Positions 22,594 to 32,477 of a DNA stretch of 64,000 nt are shown here, one piece after another. The DNA is taken from contig JAPFFF010000055.1 in assembly GCA_039105265.1 (NCBI GenBank), positions 744,001 through 808,000 of the forward strand, in the 5' to 3' direction. This DNA is from Tritrichomonas musculus (lineage: Eukaryota; Parabasalia; Tritrichomonadida; Tritrichomonadidae). Each line of letters starts with the position of its first letter. Positions within the stretch are counted from its first letter, which is position 1. The notes below the pieces were generated by a model, which worked only from the letters and a program-made list of their open reading frames with translations, was not told the origin of the DNA and did not search any database. A program made the translations under genes and the position numbers.

Positions 22594-23716
22594 TTATTGT
22601 CTATTATTTATATGACTTGGAAGGTATCTCGTGAACCATTCATGATTTAAGGCCTCCTCGATTGTGAATCTCTGATTAGGATTTGCACAAAGCATTTTAC
22701 AAATCAAGTCCCGTGCATATGGGCTTAATGCTATGAACCTGGAATCATTCGATTGAATTCCACATTTAATTAAATTTAGCGTATCTTGATCGTTTTGATA
22801 ACAATGGAATGGGTTATACCCAATTAATAGAGTAGTCATCATAACGCCCATACTCCATGTGTCAATTTTATTGTTAACTAAGTGTTAATATTTAAAAATA
22901 AATCTAATTTCAACCAAAATTTCCCAACAATTATAATAATAAACGGCTATTTTGAAAAAGTTAAACTTTTTCAAAACAAAAAATATATATTTAAAGAAAG
23001 AGCCGAATATTGCTATTGATTAAGGAAATTAAGATCGAAATTAAAATTATAAACATACATATTGCTATTTTCTTAAATCTAAAAACATCGTCATAAAGTA
23101 ATTCAGGAGCAGCATAAATTTTGGTTCCTCTTCCAGGTTCTTCTGTATCAACGCCGTTTGGGAGAGCTAATGACAAATCAAAATCGATTAAGATTGGTCT
23201 AAATTGAGAATTTTCAATCGTTAATAAAAAATTTTCTAATTTTAAATCGCAATGGCAAACTCCTTCCGAATGAACATAGCTAACAGCCGATAATGCTTCT
23301 TTCATTATTTGGCAAACAGTAATTTCACTTAGATGATATTTATTTTTAACTGCAAAATATTCGAATAAATCTGTTTCCACGTATGGCATAACAATTCCAT
23401 AGAATCTTGCATCTTCATAAGGGTAAATAAATACATCGTATATGGGTAGAACGTTGGGATTATCAAATCTCCTTAATAAATCAGGCAAATCTTGATAAAA
23501 ATTATGTAAAGGAATACATTTAATTGCAACTCTTTTTTTCCCTTCGAAATATTTTGGTGAAAAAGCTGAAACAACAACGCTTGAAGAAGTTTCAAATATT
23601 CTTTTTTCAACTGTAAACGAATCGATATTTCGAGGTATCATCATTTTTCGATTATCAACAACTTCTAATTCAAGCTCATCGGAAATGTCGTCATCATTTA
23701 TGGCAAATGAATCCAT
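22594..23716 (-). CDS. CAMK-like protein kinase, two exons
   Basis: Exon 1 is 23716-23059 and exon 2 is 22877-22594; together they give 942 coding bases and a 313-residue kinase. ATP lysine is K66 (VAIKC), the catalytic loop is HCDLKLEN at 155-162, and the metal motif is DFD at 178-180. APE is at 203-205, then DTWSMGVMMTTLL and the closing CKMLCANPNQRFTIEEALNHEWF. The last block is typical of CAMK/SNF1-type kinases. Without splicing, the frame runs into an AT-rich tail right after DVFRFKK and the second part has no start that gives a kinase. Splicing restores FNNKIDTWSMGV in frame. HRD is HCD and DFG is DFD, so catalytic or regulatory behaviour may differ from standard kinases. The acidic N-terminus (1-30) is probably non-globular. 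Confidence 0.85.
22878..23058 (-). other. Spliceosomal intron, 181 bp
   Basis: The donor is GTATGT right after exon 1 (boundary 23059/23058). The acceptor is ATTAACACTTAG ending at 22878. The published trichomonad consensus is GTATGT and ACTAACACACAG, with the branch site fused to the acceptor; 9 of 12 acceptor bases match. It is a phase 1 intron. The spliced product rejoins kinase subdomains VIII and IX precisely. Confidence 0.85.
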
Positions 23717-24184
23717 TATAATTAAAATTATCGTTTAAAATTACTCTTAAAATTTCCCTTGAAAGATTTTAAAAAAGTTTTCAATTATTTTGAGTACTTC
23801 AAATTTTTGAAGAATTAATTAAGGGTAGACCTTGTAAGGGGTGCCCGATTCACCCATTTTCAATCGGGTCAAAAATCTTAGATATATTTTGACCAGGGGT
23901 CGCAAATTACCGCCTACCCAAAGCGGTTTTTGAACCGAATTTTTTAAAATTCATTTATCTCAAAATGTGGAATAAATATTTATATAAAAAAGGTTTATTA
24001 AAAAATTTACAAGCTTTTTAATCCTTTTTAATAAAAATTTTTATTTCATTAGAATAATGCATCTGATAATTTTCTCAAAAATTGTTTTTTTGAAATTATT
24101 TTCTCTATCATTCTATTTAATTACCATTTTTAATATCAGAAAACCTTTTTTCTTGAAAGTTAATTGATTTTTTTTTTTTTGTAA
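23717..24184. other. Intergenic with a lone TTAA-GGGT end and small stems
   Basis: TTAAGGGTAGACC at 23819-23831 resembles the left ends of the TTAA elements, but no matching right end was found in the window. A GC-richer patch (23838-23940) can form short stems (GGTCAAAA...TTTTGACC; CGATT...AATCG). No gene was seen. Confidence 0.4.
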
Positions 24185-24192
24185 GAAGTGCG

Positions 24193-25484
24193 AGAGGTAT
24201 TCATGTGAAGTGAAAACTCGTTATTTGATTTTTTTATTTTTAGTTTAATTGAATGAATATTTTATCTTATGAAAAAATATTAAGATTATTTACTTCTATA
24301 TATCTAATACTGACATTTGCCATAATTGGTTTTAATGGATGTTGAGAATTTAAAAACAATTTAAAAAATAATGTTTCATCTATATCTCGAGTCAAATAAA
24401 ATATTTATGAATTATAAATCAATAATAATATTTTATATTTTATTTATAAAATATATTATCTGTTATATATCCAATTTATTAGCCATATATAAATTTAAAT
24501 GCAAATTTACATTAAAAAATTAAGAAAATGACTTATTTCTCAATTGATTTACGAAATAATTATATACTAATTGTACAATATAATAATAATAAATATTTAA
24601 ATAAATTTTATTATGGAAATAAGTTACTTTATACTCTCATTTTAAAGAAAAATGTAATTTTATATTTTGTATTATTTTGAATTATTTTTCATCGTATTTT
24701 GGTACGTTATTATTTTTTAGTGACGTGAGATGATTATTTTCGGTGAAGTGAAGTTAATAGTGAAGTGATTCTTGAAAAATATAAATTTGCTCATCTTCTT
24801 AAAAATATTATTAAAAATATTTTCTATAAAGTAAAATTATTAAGTACTATATTATTAAAATAACATTAATATTTAATATATTGAAAACCAAAAAATAATC
24901 ACAATACAAACCAACATATTTTTTTAGAAATTCAATTAAAAATCAACGTTTAATTGAATTTTTCATTTTTTTTTTTGTTAATTTATCTATTTAATATATA
25001 ATGTAAAACTTAAATATAAAATTTAAATAGTATATAATATATAATATATATTATATATATAAAATAAAATAATGTTTAAATAAAAATATTACGAGGATAA
25101 AAAATGTTTATTATTTCAATATAAAAAATCTAATAACTGAAAAAGTTAAAAATTTATAAAAAAAATATAAACAAGTGTATCTCTAGAAAATAAATATTTT
25201 TTAAACATATAAGTATTATTAAGTTATCAATATATATATCCTATAATAATTAATAAAACAAAATTATATATATATTTATATTTCATCAATTTTTATATAA
25301 AAAAAATTATATAGCCTCTCAATTATAAAACGATTCTTATTCAGAAAAATAAAAATAGAAATATCTCAAAAATAGGAGTATAAAATTCTTATCCATTAAA
25401 GTACATTCTTAGTTTCAAAATAAAAATAAAGAAAATATGATCAAAATTACAATATTTCGTCAATTTCTCTACATGAATACCTCT
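24193..25484. mobile_element. hAT-like non-coding element with 8-bp target duplication
   Basis: The ends AGAGGTATTCATGT (24193) and its inverted copy ending at 25484 are flanked by the direct repeat GAAGTGCG (24185-24192 and 25485-25492). The 1.29-kb interior is very AT-rich without genes. The AGAGG(C/T)AT start and 8-bp duplication are shared with the element at 3967-5158, so the two are probably mobilised by the same transposase type. Confidence 0.75.
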
Positions 25485-25492
25485 GAAGTGCG

Positions 25493-26158
25493 AGAACCAA
25501 AATAACGTATTTTTCGTTTTTAAAAAAGATTGATTTTTCAAAAAATAATTCGTTAACCTTATGATTTTTTTAATAAAATAAAGTATATAATTGATTATAT
25601 ATATTATATATCAGTATCACACAATTTGAAAGTTCATACGTCGAAATTCAAATTTTACATATTTTGAAGAATATGATTGAAGTTGAAACAATATTGATTA
25701 TTTATTAATTTTATCATATTTTAAATAGAATTATTGATATACTTTCTAATTAATATATATATAATATAAATGAGCTAAATTATTTATAGCAAAAAAATTA
25801 TAGAAAACATAAATTTTTAGCTATAATATTAATTTTATGAGGATAATTATTTTATATTAGAATTAAAACTATCTAAAATATTTATTTTTTATTTCTGATT
25901 ATATCAAATCCAAAAAAAAAAAGATTTTTGATAAAATAAACTTAATATTACTAAATATACAAATCCGTTCTTTCATTATTCTAAAGGAATTATTCTGGTA
26001 TTTTCATTCTTCTTTAATTATTTATGAAATTTCGAAAATCTGCCCAATTTGATAAAGAATCTGTTAATCTATACTAAATCTGCCCATTTTTTTAAATATA
26101 AGAGGTTAAATCTGCCCATTTATGATTTCATTTTGGTGAAAAAAACATTGTATATAAT
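25493..26158. other. Upstream region of the BTB gene with three copies of AAATCTGCCCA
   Basis: AAATCTGCCCA occurs at 26036-26046, 26076-26086 and 26108-26118, the last 41 bases before the ATG at 26159. The spacings are 40 and 32 bases. TCATTTTG near 26127 could be the initiator. The upstream remainder is featureless AT-rich DNA. Confidence 0.45.
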
Positions 26159-27475
26159 ATGAGTCAAGAAGGCCCAATACGCCTTAGTATTTCAAGTATC
26201 TTAAATGTTCCACTCCAAACATACCAAGAAGACTTTTCATTTATTGTCAATGGGGAAGAGTTTAGAACCAGTCGCCTTATCTCAGATCTTTTATCTCCAG
26301 TTATATGCCAAATTCATTCAAATGATCCAACAGTCGATTCATTTACGATCAATACTCAGCACCATGGCAATTTTTCGCATATTTTACATTTAACTAATTT
26401 CAATTCAAATAATATCCCATCAGACCAGCTTCCATTTATAGAGGATGTTGTTGGAATCCTTGGAATTCAATGTCAAGAAGAGATCCAGCCTAAAGAAATC
26501 ACAGTTGACAACGTTCTTTACCTAATCAGCCAGCACGAACGATATGGCATATTTTATTGTAACCACCTTTCAAGAGAAATTGACTTTGCGTCTTCCCATT
26601 TCTATGAACTCTGCGAAAACCACAAAGAAGAACTTTCGAACCTTTCAGTTGATACTCTATTCCAAATTATGAGCAACGATCAACTTCAACTGAATTCTGA
26701 AGACCAGCTATTGAATTTTATTAACGATCTTTACTCACAAAATTCAATGTATTCAATTTTGTATGAAACTGTTTTGTTTGTGCATGCGTCAGCAGAAGTG
26801 ATTCGAGACTTCACGTCTCTCTTCAGAGCAGGCGACATGACAGCGGCTGCCTGGCGGCGGATCTCGCAGCGTCTGGATCAGAAGATTGAATGTTCGAGGG
26901 AGGGAGTCGACGGTGAAGTGATGAGAAACCGATACAGAAAACATCCGATAGAAAATCGTGGCTCACTTTTTGGATACACAGGAAATAACGAATTCAGAGG
27001 AATATTCAGTCACCTCACTTCACAGGGCCAGATTGGAGACCTGGTTGGCGTCACCTCCTCCTCTGCGTATGGTACTATGACTTGCTACCAGCCCGGCAAC
27101 GTTCTGCGATACGGCGATACGAGCAACTATTTCTATTCAAGTCAAATGGCTGGAAACTGGATCTGCTTTGACTTCAAAGATCGCCGAGTAATTCCAACTC
27201 ACTACACGCTCAAGTCTGTTAACTGGAGTGTGAACGGTTGCCATCCGAGGAGCTGGGTTGTTGAAGGCAGGACAGAAGGCGGCGAGTTTGAGGCAATCGA
27301 TGAAGAGTCAGACTGCGCATTTTTGAATGGATCCAGCCTTGTTCATACATTCGCACTGAGCCGTCCCAGCTCAAAAGAATTCAAATACATCAGAATGCGC
27401 TTGACAGGACCAAACTGGCATAATGCTAATTATATAGCACTCGACTCATTTGAAATTTATGGAAGATTGATCTAA
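26159..27475 (+). CDS. BTB-BACK protein with C-terminal discoidin (F5/8 type C)-like domain
   Basis: The 438-residue protein has a BTB-like fold at about 20-100 (DFSFIVNGEEFRTSRLISDLLSP), a BACK-like helical region at about 120-220, and a jelly-roll domain at about 265-438. The C-terminal domain has the discoidin/F5-8C pattern: NYFYSSQMAGNWICFDFKDRRVIPTHYTL..., WVVEGR, then FKYIRMRLTGPNWHNANYIALDSFEIYG. Trichomonads carry many such proteins. BTB proteins commonly dimerise and act as Cullin-3 adaptors; the discoidin-like domain would be the ligand-binding part. No signal peptide is visible, so it is probably intracellular. The second half (26780-27440) is clearly richer in GC than the first, as if the tail-coding part had a different recent history. 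The ATG is 41 bases after a triplicated motif. Confidence 0.85.
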   Translation: MSQEGPIRLSISSILNVPLQTYQEDFSFIVNGEEFRTSRLISDLLSPVICQIHSNDPTVDSFTINTQHHGNFSHILHLTNFNSNNIPSDQLPFIEDVVGILGIQCQEEIQPKEITVDNVLYLISQHERYGIFYCNHLSREIDFASSHFYELCENHKEELSNLSVDTLFQIMSNDQLQLNSEDQLLNFINDLYSQNSMYSILYETVLFVHASAEVIRDFTSLFRAGDMTAAAWRRISQRLDQKIECSREGVDGEVMRNRYRKHPIENRGSLFGYTGNNEFRGIFSHLTSQGQIGDLVGVTSSSAYGTMTCYQPGNVLRYGDTSNYFYSSQMAGNWICFDFKDRRVIPTHYTLKSVNWSVNGCHPRSWVVEGRTEGGEFEAIDEESDCAFLNGSSLVHTFALSRPSSKEFKYIRMRLTGPNWHNANYIALDSFEIYGRLI

Positions 27476-28094
27476 AATTAATTTTAATCCATCCATCAGG
27501 TGGCTGGATTGGGTTATTTTCATAGGATACTTGTTTGTGTTATTATAACTTATATAATTAATATTTTAAAACTTTTAAATAATAAATTTATAAAATAAGT
27601 GAACTAGAATATAATATCAAAATTATATTTAATATTTAATAATACATAAAAAGATATACATATTTTTATAAACGTTCAAAAAGGTGAAGTGTATGTCCTC
27701 ACCTTTTTACCGCTTAAATATTTTATACATGACTGTATACAATTAAAAAAAACAAAGTTTTTGTGCTAATTTTGATATAGGCATGCAATTTTCCTTATAA
27801 TTACGCGCATAAAAGTTTTTTCCAACTTTTTAATTTTTGACTTGCATTTAATAATAATAGGTCAATTTTTTTATACAAATTTTTTGGGCAAATAGCAGCT
27901 CACAATTATATATATTTCACAAAAGTTTCATATTAGCTGTTGGTGGCAAAAAATATCCCCAAAAGGATTTTTGCTTCATTCTTTCGATTTCGTTTAAATT
28001 TTGAGTAAAATTTTATGTTTTTCGATTGAAAATAATTGAGAAGATATAAACTTTTTGACTTAAAAATTCTGTCCATTAAAATTTAATTTGAAAA
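27476..28094. other. AT-rich intergenic, no gene seen
   Basis: A small stem-forming stretch just after the stop (AATCCA...TGGATT, 27486-27510) and another at 27680-27710 (AGGTGA...TCACCT) are visible. No gene was seen. Confidence 0.45.
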
Positions 28095-28670
28095 ATGGAA
28101 GGAAATGATTTGCCTCATATTCAGATAGGGAAGAAAAACCTTTATCTCTATAGAATGAAAAATGGAGTTGGCATTACTTGTCATGGTAAACCTAAAAAAG
28201 GTGATTTAATCAAATTACATAATGATTTTAATATTAATTATGTCCTCACGATTTTATATCCAAAAGAAAGGCCAGAAACTATTCAAAAACATTGCAATGA
28301 TATATCCCCTGATATCCACTGGGAAAATTTGCCACTTTTCGGCGCCAACATACAATATTTCAATCAGACGCAAACAATTGATTTACTAATCAGTTTTATA
28401 AAGGGCCTATTGAATTATATAGAAATCCATCCGGATACAAATATCTTTATTCATTGTGCTGCCGGATTACATAGAACAGGTACTATTCTTTATACAATCT
28501 TACGCTGTTGTGGAGAAAGCAAAGAAAGTGTGATGGATGCAATAAAAGCAATACGATTTGAAACTTGGCGTGATATGGGTGCGAAAAGAATAGATTATGC
28601 AGAAAATACTTTGGTTTCTCCATTGCTTGATTTCTTATCAAACAAAGCTCAAAAAAGTGAAAATTCCTAA
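28095..28670 (+). CDS. Dual-specificity/tyrosine phosphatase
   Basis: The 191-residue protein has the cysteine-phosphatase signature HCAAGLHRTG at 120-129, with Cys121 as nucleophile and Arg127 as phosphate binder. Ahead of it is a small alpha/beta domain (INYVLTILYP, then ...WENLPLFGANIQYFN). The length and arrangement fit compact dual-specificity or PTP-like phosphatases that dephosphorylate Tyr and Ser/Thr or other phosphate substrates. The general-acid Asp is not certain; D74 in SPDIHW is a candidate. There is no targeting signal or extra domain. It lies alone between two unrelated genes. Confidence 0.85.
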   Translation: MEGNDLPHIQIGKKNLYLYRMKNGVGITCHGKPKKGDLIKLHNDFNINYVLTILYPKERPETIQKHCNDISPDIHWENLPLFGANIQYFNQTQTIDLLISFIKGLLNYIEIHPDTNIFIHCAAGLHRTGTILYTILRCCGESKESVMDAIKAIRFETWRDMGAKRIDYAENTLVSPLLDFLSNKAQKSENS

Positions 28671-28903
28671 AAAATATTTCATATTTTCTGTTTTTAATAT
28701 AATAAAATCATTTGATTTAAAAATAATCCAAAATTACCTTCGATGGAACTCCAAAGCATATCATAAGCTTCCTAGGATGTTGTACTATCCATTACACCAC
28801 AAACTCTTTTAATCATAAAAAAAAAAAGTTGATTTTTAATAGAATATGAAATGTTATATAAAAATTCATTATAAAAATCGTTTTTTTTTTTTTTTTTAAA
28901 CTA

Positions 28904-30130
28904 ATGCAATTCCAAAATTACGTTGAAGAAAAGAAACAATTCTATGATATATTGTTAGAATATATAGAAAGTGAAACTAACAATGAGGATGACTTCCAAC
29001 CATTAAAAGATATTTTTGAAACAAAAAACATCGGAGGAAGTCGTGATGAATTAGAAGATGTCCTTCATTTATTATTAAAGCTATCAAAAAATCACTTCAG
29101 ACAACCGACATTTTTCAGCAAAATCGAGCAAATTCTTACTTTCTTTACGGAAGACATCAAACAGACCTTCACAAATTCAGAACTTTTTGATTTTTTCAAG
29201 CTCAACAAAAGAATTCTTTTATTTCTCTTTACAAACAATATAATAACAATTGATCAATCTATTGTTGATTTTATCGTTTCCAAGGCCAATTTAAAAAGAC
29301 GTTTATTTTTCATCAATCGGAATCCAACGAAAGAGTTCCTTGAAGAAAGGAAGCGAAAAATAAATGATTTAAAATATGCTGATTATTATCATTACTTCTA
29401 TCCAGAAATAGAGTCATTTATTAATGAAGACAAACGAACAGAAATCAATTGTGAACTGACCAAAATTGATTCACAAATTTTTGACAATTTCGATGAAAAA
29501 CGAAAAATTGGCGAAAATGACTCCTACATTTGTTCATTAATTCGAAGCGACTCGGTTGAAGAATTCATCACTTATATAACTAAGACAAACATCTCGATTT
29601 CTAGTATTATTCAACCGTCGATATTTGAAACAAATCCGTTAATAATTAGAAAGGTACCAACACTCATTGAATATGCCGCGTTTTTTGGATCAATTCAAAT
29701 TTTTCAATATTTAAAATTGAATAAAGTTGATGTGAAACCATCAATTTGGCTTTATGCAATTCATGGTCGAAATGCTGAATTAATTCATCTTCTTGAAGAA
29801 TACCAAATCGAACCTGAAGATAAAACATATGAGAAATGCTTGAAAGAAGCAATTAAATGTCATCACAACGATATTGCAAATTACATTCAAAATAATTTAT
29901 TGAATGAAAAAGCTGAATCAAAAAATATTGAAGAAAACTTTACGAAAAACATTCTGTCTTATAGTTTTCATTATTATAATTACCCTTATTTCCCAAATGA
30001 ATTTAATAATAAGTTCATTTTTTATTACACTTGCCTCTATGATTATTTCAAGTTACTTTTTATTATTCTGCAAGAAAATCAGGTTGATATCAATGAAAAA
30101 GTCAAAATTTCAACATTTGTTTTTTTTTAA
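28904..30130 (+). CDS. Ankyrin-repeat protein N-terminal part, interrupted before its ankyrin/BspA continuation
   Basis: The frame encodes 408 residues. The N-terminal half matches the helical DUF3447-type module of the gene at 45649: GENDSYICSLIR, TLIEYAAFFGSIQIF, IWLYAIHGRNAELIHLLEE and CHHNDIANYIQNN recur almost word for word. After HVDINEKVKIST (ending at 30115) the frame passes into T-rich DNA and stops. Coding resumes at 30274 with ALYLAAKKNNVEIINLLL, which completes the broken ankyrin repeat exactly. The intervening 158 bases are not a multiple of three and lack GTATGT or AG-type boundaries that would give the right phase. As it stands the gene yields only the N-terminal module. The ATG at 28904 follows a long T run. 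Confidence 0.75.
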   Translation: MQFQNYVEEKKQFYDILLEYIESETNNEDDFQPLKDIFETKNIGGSRDELEDVLHLLLKLSKNHFRQPTFFSKIEQILTFFTEDIKQTFTNSELFDFFKLNKRILLFLFTNNIITIDQSIVDFIVSKANLKRRLFFINRNPTKEFLEERKRKINDLKYADYYHYFYPEIESFINEDKRTEINCELTKIDSQIFDNFDEKRKIGENDSYICSLIRSDSVEEFITYITKTNISISSIIQPSIFETNPLIIRKVPTLIEYAAFFGSIQIFQYLKLNKVDVKPSIWLYAIHGRNAELIHLLEEYQIEPEDKTYEKCLKEAIKCHHNDIANYIQNNLLNEKAESKNIEENFTKNILSYSFHYYNYPYFPNEFNNKFIFYYTCLYDYFKLLFIILQENQVDINEKVKISTFVFF

Positions 30131-30273
30131 ATTACATTCCAAAATGATTTTGTAATGGAATTTCCTAATTTACATTTTGTAATGAAGTTTCCTAATTAAG
30201 ATGATTTCAATGATGTTTTTACATATATTTTTTTTTTTAATGAAATTTTTTTTTTGTTTTGTTTAATGTATCA
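30116..30273 (+). other. 158-bp AT-rich interruption within an ankyrin-BspA gene
   Basis: It lies exactly between ...KVKIST and ALYLAAKKNN. It contains two tandem copies of a roughly 26-base unit (TTTTGTAATGGAATTTCC and TTTTGTAATGAAGTTTCC) and long T runs. No canonical splice signals or target duplication were found. Confidence 0.6.
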
Positions 30274-31356
30274 GCTTTGTATCTGGCTGCAAAGAAGAAC
30301 AATGTTGAAATTATTAACCTTTTATTATCTGACACAAATATTGAAATTGGTCCAAACACTTTCAATGGGTGCACCCGAATAACCGAAATTTTCATTCCTT
30401 CTCAATTGACTGAAATCAAAGAAGGAACCTTTGAAAGATGCACTTCTCTTGCTAAGATAAAAATACCAGAATCAATAACAAAGATATTAGAAAGATGTTT
30501 CAGAGATTGTACATCATTAACTGAAATAACCATCCCTTCTTCTGTTGACTTCATCGGCCAATTAGCCTTTGAAAAATGCTCATCACTTGTCAAATTTGAA
30601 ATTCCAAATTTAGTTCAAACCATTGAAAACGGCACTTTTAATGAATGCACTTCATTGACAGAAATAAAGATTCCGTCAACTGTGACACATATCAATGAAT
30701 CTGCCTTCAAAAATTGTTCATCATTGGCTCAAATTGATCTTCCTCCCTGTTTGACAAAGATTAGCAAATGTGTTTTTTGCGAATGTTCTTCATTAATGCA
30801 AATATTGATTCCTCAATCGGTTACATTAATCGATTCTTATGCATTTCAAAAATGCACCAAATTGACGCAGATTTCATTGCCACATTCATTGAAATCAATC
30901 AATGATTACTCGTTCAATAGTTGCTCTTCATTAATAAAAATATCTCTTCCTAAAACTGTCACCAACATTGGCGATTATGCTTTCGCTGGGTGTTCAGCTT
31001 TGGAAGAGATAGATATTCCTGAATCAGTTAACAATATTGGCCAGCATGCATTCAGCGTTTGTTCATCTTTGAAAAAGTTTGATGTACCTCCTTTGGTGTC
31101 AGTAATTCAAGCTAGAACATTCTATGGCTGCACTTCTATGGCTCACATCACAATTCTTGCATCTGTTACTAAAATTGAAAATGAAGCATTCAGAAATTGT
31201 TCATCGATAAAAGAGATTTCAATTCCATTGTCAGTGACTGAAATTGGAAATTTGGCTTTTGCAGGCTGTACTTCATTGAAGAAATTAAAAATCCCAACAA
31301 CACTAAATCTGAGCAATGCTGGAATTGATGCCAATGTCAAATTAATTGAAGCTTAA
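30274..31356 (+). CDS. Ankyrin repeat fused to 14 BspA-like leucine-rich repeats (no start of its own)
   Basis: The frame opens with one ankyrin repeat (ALYLAAKKNNVEIINLLLSDTN) and passes directly into about 14 repeats of the Treponema/BspA type. The 23-residue unit has F..C(T/S)SL..I.IP..V..I...A. The C-terminus is short (KKLKIPTTLNLSNAGID...). BspA-like proteins are often surface or adhesion proteins in trichomonads, but here there is no signal peptide or membrane anchor. The fused ankyrin part instead suggests an intracellular interaction protein. There is no ATG before the first repeats, so translation depends on joining to the upstream part (28904-30115). The join restores a perfect ankyrin motif, which supports one original ankyrin-BspA gene. 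Confidence 0.75.
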   Translation, partial: ALYLAAKKNNVEIINLLLSDTNIEIGPNTFNGCTRITEIFIPSQLTEIKEGTFERCTSLAKIKIPESITKILERCFRDCTSLTEITIPSSVDFIGQLAFEKCSSLVKFEIPNLVQTIENGTFNECTSLTEIKIPSTVTHINESAFKNCSSLAQIDLPPCLTKISKCVFCECSSLMQILIPQSVTLIDSYAFQKCTKLTQISLPHSLKSINDYSFNSCSSLIKISLPKTVTNIGDYAFAGCSALEEIDIPESVNNIGQHAFSVCSSLKKFDVPPLVSVIQARTFYGCTSMAHITILASVTKIENEAFRNCSSIKEISIPLSVTEIGNLAFAGCTSLKKLKIPTTLNLSNAGIDANVKLIEA

Positions 31357-31547
31357 CAATTTTTATAATCAATAATAATAATAATAAATTCTATTTAATT
31401 AATTTAAATTTCATTTTTCAAATATTGAAAATCATTACATTCAAAAAATAAAGTTTTGAAAAATTGAATGATTATTCAATTTTGAGAAAACTATTCAAAA
31501 TTTCAAATGATCATTTGAAATAAAATACACTAAAAATAACAAATTTA

Positions 31548-32477
31548 TTAAAATCCAGTCTTCAGAATTGTATTTGGCGAAACGAAAAGTGACATCTCAC
31601 CAGAAGCAAGATCAAGGTCGGCCCTATTGACCTTAATATTTGTCGAATTAGGAAAAGAAACGAGAACCAATCTTTCGCAGTTTTCAAACAAAGAGACGTC
31701 CACTGTCAAGTTGTCGCCAAGGAACTCAACGTTGGTCAACGATGGAATAACCGCCCGACGAAAGTCATGACAGGCCAAAATGAGGACATCGAGGCTGCTC
31801 TTGGACTTGCCGAAGAGCATCTTGCGCTCATCGTCCTGGAGGGCCAAAAGACGGTTGTTAGGTGATATCATAATTGAATGCAAATTTGGCGTCATGAAGC
31901 ACCAACCGTCGGCCAAGTTTTCCACTTTTTGTGGGAGAGTGAAACTTTCTACAGAAGAGAGAACAAATGCAAATTTGTCAATTGAATGGAGCTCTGAATT
32001 TTCTGGAAAAAAACGGTTTTTAGTTCTTTGCAATTTGAAAAGGAAAATTCGCATATTTGCTTGAGATGAGAAGGAATAGTGATGCTTTCAATCCCGGAAT
32101 TGGAAAAGGCTCTTTTCTCTATTTTGGATAACTTTGAATCATATGGTATATAAACTGATTTTAGTTGGTTGCAATCAAATTTGCTTAACACTAATGGGGA
32201 ATGAAATACTTTTGATCGAAGAGCCTGAAAAAGCTTCTTTGTCTATTAAGCTGATATTTGAATCTTCAGAAAATTCGACTGTATGAATATCATTATTTAA
32301 ATGGAATGATTTTTGGTCTATTCCAACAATTATGTACTCGTTTGAATCATAAAAGATCGAACGTGAAATAAAAATGTCTCCTTTAGCCTTTGGGAACTTA
32401 ATTATTTTGGCTATCTCTGTGATTTTATCATTTGTTTCAAATAAAGAATATGAGAAATATGGAAGAAGGGGCAGCAC
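31548..32477 (-). pseudogene. BspA-like leucine-rich repeat gene, broken by about two frameshifts
   Basis: Three overlapping frames on the minus strand form one LRR protein in order. First, 32477-32175 reads NDKITEIAKIIKFP..., HTVEFSEDSNISLIDKEAFSGSSIKSISFP. Next, 32191-31949 reads CNQLKSVYIPYDSKLSKIEKRAFSNSGIESITIP. Last, 32054-31548 reads NSELHSIDKFAFVLSSVESFTLP to the end. Frame changes lie near 32180 and at an A/T run near 32010. The repeats are the divergent BspA type ending with a non-repeat tail. The gene is tail-to-tail with the ankyrin-BspA gene, about 190 bases apart, but the two repeat sets are not alike. The last third is notably GC-richer than the rest. Confidence 0.7.

Noticed and set aside
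23819-23831. Another TTAA-GGGT element
   Set aside because: No inverted partner end found in the window; kept only as a lone end.
30116-30273. Canonical intron in the ankyrin-BspA gene
   Set aside because: No donor in the needed phase; the only AG (before CTTTG) gives the wrong frame.
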